DNA from: Lamellibrachia columna
Lineage: Eukaryota; Annelida; Polychaeta; Sabellida; Siboglinidae
Direction of reading: 5' to 3'
Length of the DNA: 64,000 nucleotides
Assembly (NCBI GenBank): GCA_963662155.1
Contig: OY759267.1
Span: forward strand, 31,352,976 to 31,416,975
Shown here: in pieces, positions 59,413-64,000 of the stretch
Layout of the letters: the number at the start of each line of letters is the position of its first letter
How positions within the stretch are numbered: position 1 is the first letter of the stretch
Notes under the pieces: generated by a model
Told to the model about the DNA's origin: nothing
What the model saw: the letters and a program-made list of their open reading frames with translations, nothing else
Databases searched by the model: none
Position numbers and translations under genes: made by a program

Positions 59413-60536
59413 ATCTCATGTCTCAGCTCGTACACGTGGCACAGCATGGCACCCCAACCTAGTCTCATGTCTCGGCTCGTACACGTGGCACAGCATGGCA
59501 ACCCAACCTAGTCTCATGTCTCAGCTCGTACACGTGGCACAGCATGGCAACCCAACCTAGTCTCATGTCTCAGCTCGTACACGTGGCACAGCATGACAAC
59601 CCAACCCAGTATCACGTCTCAGCTCGCACACGTGGCACAGCATGGCAACCCAACCTAGTCTCATGTCTCAGCTCGTACACGTGGCACAGCATGGTAGCCG
59701 AACCTAGTCTCATGTCTCAGCTCGTACACGTGGCACAGCATGACAACCCAACCTAGTCTCATGTCTCAGCTCGTACACGTGGCACAGCATGGCAGCCCAA
59801 CCTAGTCTCATGTCTCAGCTCGTACACGTGGCACAGCATGGTAGCCGAACCTAGTCTCATGTCTCAGCTCGTACACGTGGCACAGCATGACGACCCAACA
59901 TAGTCTCATGTCTCAGCTCGTACACGTGGCACAGCATGGCAACCCAACCTAGTCTCACGTCTCAGCTCGTACACGTGGCACAGCATGGCACCCCAACCTA
60001 GTCTCGTGTCTCAGATCGTACACGTGGCACAGCATGGAAACCCAACCTAGTCTCATGTCTCAGATCGTTCACATGACACAGCATGGTAGCCGAACCTAGT
60101 CTCATGTCTCAGCTCGTTCACGTGGCACAGCATGGCAACCCAACCTAGTCTCATGTCTCAGCTCGTACACGTGGCACAGCATGGTAGCCGAACCTAGTCT
60201 CATGTCTCAGCTCGTACACGTGGCACAGCATGACGACCCAACATAGTCTCATGTCTCAGCTCGTACACGTGGCACAGCATGGCAACCCAACCTAGTCTCA
60301 CGTCTCAGCTCGTACACGTGGCACAGCATGGCACCCCAACCTAGTCTCGTGTCTCAGATCGTACACGTGGCACAGCATGGAAACCCAACCTAGTCTCATG
60401 TCTCAGATCGTTCACATGGCACAGCATGACAACCCAACCTAGTCTCATGTCTCGGCTCGTACACGTGGCACAGCATGGTAGCCGAACCTAGTCTCATGTC
60501 TCAGCTCGTACACGTGGCACAGCATGGCAACCCAAC
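59413..60536 (+). repeat. 49-bp satellite, about 23 units
   Basis: The unit is CTAGTCTCATGTCTCAGCTC plus GTACACGTGGCACAGCATGG plus CAACCCAAC. Diagnostic variants (GACGACCCAACATAG, GGCACCCCAACC, GGAAACCCAACC, GATCGTTCACATG) repeat in order with a spacing of 343 bp (for example near 59890 and 60233), which is exactly seven units. Each unit contains the E-box palindrome CACGTG. Confidence 0.97.
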
Positions 60537-60846
60537 CTTGCCAGGGCACTTCGGTTTAGTGCAGGAATTGTTAATATTGCACATTCCTCTCGGACGCACA
60601 GTATCACTCAAACACAAAAAGATAGAACATTCATGTCTGCATGTTGGCAAAAGTGAATCAATTAAAGTTTAAAGGATGTGAGAAATGTTTGATATGTTCA
60701 TCACGTGGAAATGGTATTACCGAGTTGCATTATGTGATATGCTTTGCCTAGACGTCTCGTCTAGAATTTAGTCTAGACAAGACGTACTATTTTCTATTTT
60801 ACATATCAATATTGCGGGCGCGGGCTTGCCGACCCCTGGTCTAGGT

Positions 60847-61270
60847 CTTCCCTCCAAACATTGCCCACCTGAATGACCTGCCCACTGCCAAGTGCCCACT
60901 AGGCCACTAGTACCCAACCCAGTTGGTAATTGGTATATCTCCCCAGTCCTAATCCATTCACACTTGTACTAATTCACACATGTCTGAACCCGTCTGTCTG
61001 AGGCTAGTGACTGCAGGCCTGCTGGAAATGCCACTGGGTGTCAGTGCCAGTGGGTGACATTTAATTGAAATATCATATGAATTTTGTTAACTTAGTTGAC
61101 CTAATTCAGTTAACAATATAAATTGGGGTTATGGCTTGCATATGAGTTAAATCAGGGTTAGATAAACAAATCTCCTACCCTAACCATGAGCCTCATTAAA
61201 GCCAAATATAACAAATGTTATCATATTTAATAGTAATGACACTAAGAAGTTTTTCTTTATTTTTCCTCAG
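60847..61270. other. Stretch without recognised feature
   Basis: Ordinary AT-rich sequence that ends in a pyrimidine tract belonging to the next feature. Confidence 0.4.
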
Positions 61271-61390
61271 GATATTCGTAAGTTTGAAGAAGTTGGTGGT
61301 GCTGGATTTTTAGAACTCATCCAGCACACTATGGACCTTTACCATAAGAGTATTACTCCACTAAGAGCTAAGGATATTATGCCCCATCCT
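61271..61390 (+). CDS. Candidate exon cut by (TA)n
   Basis: A strong acceptor (TTTTTCTTTATTTTTCCTCAG) is followed by a 40-codon frame beginning DIRKFEEVGGAGFLELIQHT and ending KDIMPHP, which runs into a (TA)n tract. The composition is protein-like and the tract is the best pyrimidine tract I noticed in the window. No donor precedes the repeat, except an unlikely GTAAGT seven bases in. The family is not recognised; it may be a real exon truncated by repeat growth. Confidence 0.4.
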
Positions 61391-61397
61391 ATATATA

Positions 61398-61481
<84 letters not shown>
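61391..61481. repeat. (TA)n microsatellite
   Basis: About 45 TA units directly after the candidate exon. Confidence 0.97.
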
Positions 61482-61485
<4 letters not shown>

Positions 61486-61717
61486 GCAATACAGTGGTTG
61501 AATAAGAAAGCATGGTCCAGCACCATTCAGTTGAAGTTCACTTCCATGTGCCATCATGTTAACAGGTTGGACTGTTATAGCAACATAACAATACAGTGGT
61601 TGAATAAGAAAGCATATATATATATATATGTTTTTTTATTTAATAAAACAATAAGTCTGTTTTACAGTTTATTTGTTTTTCTTCTTTGTTATAAGATTAT
61701 AGGTTTATCTTCTCTAA

Positions 61718-61920
61718 ACTTAGCGGGCCGCGGGCAGTGGGCTTACCCATCTTTGGCCCGCAGCTATGGGCCAGGCCTGGGCCTGAAACTTGAGGGCCGG
61801 CCCGGGTCTAAATTCTACTTTGCGGGCCTGGGCTGGGCTTGAAAATTTTTGCGGGCCTGGACTCTAATAACTGCTAATTGCGGGCCGGACTTAGGATCAA
61901 ATTCTAGGCCGGCGTAGGGC
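61718..61920. repeat. GC-rich island of GCGGGCC(T)GG words
   Basis: Repeated GCGGGCCTGGGC, GGGCCGGCCCGGG and GGCCGG words contrast sharply with the AT-rich surroundings. It resembles the end of a hAT-type or other DNA transposon, but no matching partner end was found. Confidence 0.5.
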
Positions 61921-61929
61921 ACTAGTGCG

Positions 61930-62255
61930 CACATCTCTCTTCACTCCCTCATTCTCCTCTCTCTTCCATCTCTCCCCCACACTCTTCATCTCTCCCCTCT
62001 TACTCCTCGTCCCCCATCCTCTCGCTCCCTCTCTGCCTCCATCTTTCTATCTCACTCTCCCTCTCATATGTCTCTATCTCTCCTTCTCTTTCTCTTTCCC
62101 CCATCGCTCTGTCTCTCCACACTCTCCCATCCCTCTCACTTTCTCTCGCTCTATCCCTCCCTCCCTCTCTCCTCTTCCTCACCCCTCTCTCTCTCCTTCT
62201 CTTTTTCCCCTCTCTCTCCCTGTCTCTCATCTTCTCTTAATATCTTTCTCCATGC
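61930..62255. repeat. Polypyrimidine low-complexity tract
   Basis: A (CTCTCC/TCTCTC)n mixture covers about 320 bp, with strong C+T strand bias. Confidence 0.95.
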
Positions 62256-62985
62256 TCTTCTATCTCCTATAATACTATGTCACAGAAATTTGTTTAAGGA
62301 ATTTACCTGAAATATACAACTTTCTAAATAGATTCCCACTGTAGTGCCCCACTGGGAGAAACCCTGGGCTGGTTTCTGACAAAGAAAATACACTTCTTGT
62401 TTCTTCTTCAATATCATAAGCCTTTAAAAGAATCTTACTGTACCCTTTTGATCAACGAGAAGACGAGTGATTCACTGGGTGTAAAATTGGCAATGTAGGT
62501 TATGTCAATTATTCTTTTAACTCTGTAATCTCATTTATAAATGTTGCGTGGTGAACAAAGAAAACACATCACGTTGCAAGCTTTCTGCACAGCCCATAAT
62601 TTTAATATGTATGTTTGTGGGTATGCATGTATAGCTTCATACAATATAATGTACGTGCATGCGAGCACGCTCATATCCTGTATCACTGTAAGATGGATAA
62701 CATAGTTAATCATTGAATGGATAATAAAGTGTATGATCAATTTGATAATAAAATTGATGATGAAATTGATTATCAAAATGATGAACATTGGAAGAATGAT
62801 GACCTGGCTGACCAAATGATCTACCAATTCCCAAACATCATTCGTTACAATTGTAATTGTCATGTTGATTAACGCGATGGATTAACGTGTGGACAGTGCT
62901 GGGCGGTTCAATATATCGCTCAATTGGCAACGTGTAAAGTGAACCAGGTACACGCAATTTGTACAATCGCCAAATTCAGGCTTTA
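62256..62985. other. Stretch without recognised gene
   Basis: Contains degenerate TTGATAATAAAATTGATGATG-type runs near 62735-62790. No coding evidence is seen. Confidence 0.4.
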
Positions 62986-62987
62986 GA

Positions 62988-63320
62988 CGGACTAATAGGC
63001 CAACGGCGGCTGCAGTTGATTTCAGACTGAAGCGAGACTATTTGTCCCACATGACCTGTGCACAGTCCGCTCAACTACGGACCAAAGACGGACTGATTAG
63101 CCAACTTTGGATAAGCAGTGAATTAGGACCAAAGACGGACTAATAGAGCAGTGTTGGTTGCAGTTACTATGGACACAAGATGGACTAGTAGATCACCATT
63201 GACCGCAGTGAATGCGGACCAAAGACAGACTAATAGACCGCAGTGAATGAGGACCAAAGACAGACTAGTAGATCACCGATGACCACAGTGAATGCGGACC
63301 AAAGATGGACTAGTAGATGA
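62988..63320 (+). repeat. Degenerate minisatellite
   Basis: Variable units around GCGGACCAAAGACGGACTAA plus TAGATCACC recur about eight times. The right end overlaps the stop region of the serpin exon. Confidence 0.85.
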
Positions 63321-63492
63321 GTGTTGGCCTTAGTATTCTGCCGATCTGCAAGATGGCGCCCGTCTGTTCGCTGATGATGAAAAACATAAATGGGTAGTCG
63401 ATGCAGAACATCTCATGCGCTCCTTCTGTCGTCTGGCAAGCCGATGACTTCAGTCCCTCGTCAAACTCAAGAGACACGTGAAGACATGTCAC
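63312..63492 (-). pseudogene. Serpin C-terminal exon, short reactive loop
   Basis: The minus strand reads SLEFDEGLKSSACQTTEGAH, then EMFCIDYPFMFFIISEQTGA and ILQIGRIL before a TAG. FCIDYPFMFFI matches the serpin signature (F-x-[DNQ]-[HRKQS]-P-F-[LMF]) except Tyr replaces the usual basic residue. EGLKSSACQTT resembles the hinge EGTxAxAAT. Serpins are mostly protease inhibitors that trap enzymes through a reactive centre loop of roughly 20 residues between these motifs. Here the hinge and the signature are nearly adjacent, so most of the loop is missing. It may be non-inhibitory or a broken copy. Only the last exon is visible; upstream sequence is (TA)n and a CR1 remnant. Confidence 0.6.
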
Positions 63493-63589
63493 CCGAACAG
63501 GTTGTACGTGCCGTCTGCAAAATCACAAAATACAGGTTACTGGATACCGCGTTATATAAGTACTGGATACCACGCTATATATATATACT

Positions 63590-63592
<3 letters not shown>

Positions 63593-63674
<82 letters not shown>
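63593..63674. repeat. (TA)n microsatellite
   Basis: About 41 TA units abutting the truncated CR1 endonuclease fragment. Confidence 0.98.
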
Positions 63675-63678
<4 letters not shown>

Positions 63679-63679
63679 T

Positions 63680-63985
63680 ACTCCTATTGTTAATGTTGAG
63701 TTCTTGGTAACTATGTTACACCAAATTGCTTCCTCATAATCTGTTTCACTTTTCAGTGTTAGATTCTTTAATATATACAATTACTCCACCTCCCCTTCTC
63801 TCGTGCCTGTCCTTCCTAAACATTACATAACCTGTCAGTGCTAACTAAGCACCTACTATATTTTTATTTGCCCATAATTCTGTGGTACCTATTACATGAA
63901 GGTCAATATCTGCTACCATTATGTCTAACTCACTTTTTTATTTACTATGTTCCTGACATTTAAACACACACATTTAAGTTAATTT
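63680..63985 (-). mobile_element. CR1 endonuclease N-terminal fragment
   Basis: On the minus strand, from 63985 leftward and across at least two frame changes: NVRNIVNKK, LDIMVADIDLHVIGTTELWA, LALTGYVMFRKDRHERRGGG, VIVYIKE, EEAIWCNIVTKNSTLTIGVI. This is the start of a CR1-type endonuclease (N-V-R, then the catalytic TE in IGTTELW). It corresponds to the region just upstream of, and overlapping, the beginning of the 45.2-kb copy (EAICCKIV, SKLTIGLVY). It is decayed and cut by (TA)n on the left. Confidence 0.8.
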
Positions 63986-64000
63986 TCCGAAATTATTGGT

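Noticed and set aside
59413..60536. CRISPR-like regular spacing
   Set aside because: Units are contiguous 49-bp tandem repeats with no unique spacers, in an animal genome.
61718..61920. GC-rich island as a CpG-island promoter
   Set aside because: The GC content comes from repeated GGGCC(T)GG words, better explained as repetitive transposon-end sequence.
63345..63360. YY1-like AAGATGGCGCC with ATG on the plus strand
   Set aside because: It is explained by the antisense of the serpin coding phrase GAILQ.

Overview
The window is animal (metazoan) nuclear DNA, probably from an invertebrate. It is AT-rich, has GT-AG introns with pyrimidine tracts, and carries MED4-, serpin- and THAP-type coding pieces. 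The transposons are of animal type: CR1, L2-like and RTE-like LINEs, FLYWCH-type and Mutator-like DNA transposases, and hAT-like ends. I cannot name the species. I see no operon, CRISPR array, tRNA or rRNA gene. No complete host gene lies in the window; it is mostly a layered transposon and tandem-repeat landscape around host exon fragments.

Layout. 0-2 kb: an L2/CR1-like LINE remnant broken by (TA)n. 2.8-6.4 kb: a DNA transposon with inverted ends, an 8-9 bp target duplication and arrays of a TTCGGCCCA motif. It carries an intact CR1 reverse-transcriptase ORF, and its uninterrupted target is found inverted at 56.2 kb. 6.4-7.7 kb: an RTE-like LINE with a dead YADN motif. 7.7-10.9 kb: THAP-like exon pieces on both strands and a convincing two-exon gene start (minus). 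11.0-14.5 kb: a Mutator-like transposase (minus) split by about 1.5 kb of inserted repeats. 12.1-16.4 kb is repeated almost identically at 21.4-25.7 kb. 26-36 kb: a tandemly duplicated MED4 exon region (minus, decayed) inside a dense cluster of minisatellites. 36-42 kb: sparse, with a few candidate exons and a second Mutator-like fragment. 42-51 kb: an RTE-like LINE, a CR1 copy, a second LINE with an antisense CR1 nested in its ORF, and a CR1 3' end with ten 10-bp tail repeats. 51.1-53.5 kb: a nearly complete FLYWCH/MULE transposon with one in-frame stop. 54-56.1 kb: MITE copies. 58.2-60.8 kb: a hAT-like element with a perfect 8-bp target duplication, carrying (ACGC)n, a LINE tail and a 49-bp satellite with a 7-unit higher-order repeat. 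61-64 kb: a candidate exon, low-complexity DNA, a serpin last exon (minus) and a CR1 endonuclease fragment (minus).

Most genes here are parasites that would act only on themselves. The CR1 and RTE-like proteins would nick DNA and reverse-transcribe their own RNA. The FLYWCH and Mutator-like proteins would cut at their inverted ends and could once have moved short MITEs. The host pieces (MED4, serpin, THAP-like, the unnamed first exons) appear to be exon fragments or decayed duplicates. Family names come from motif recognition by eye; no database search was run.
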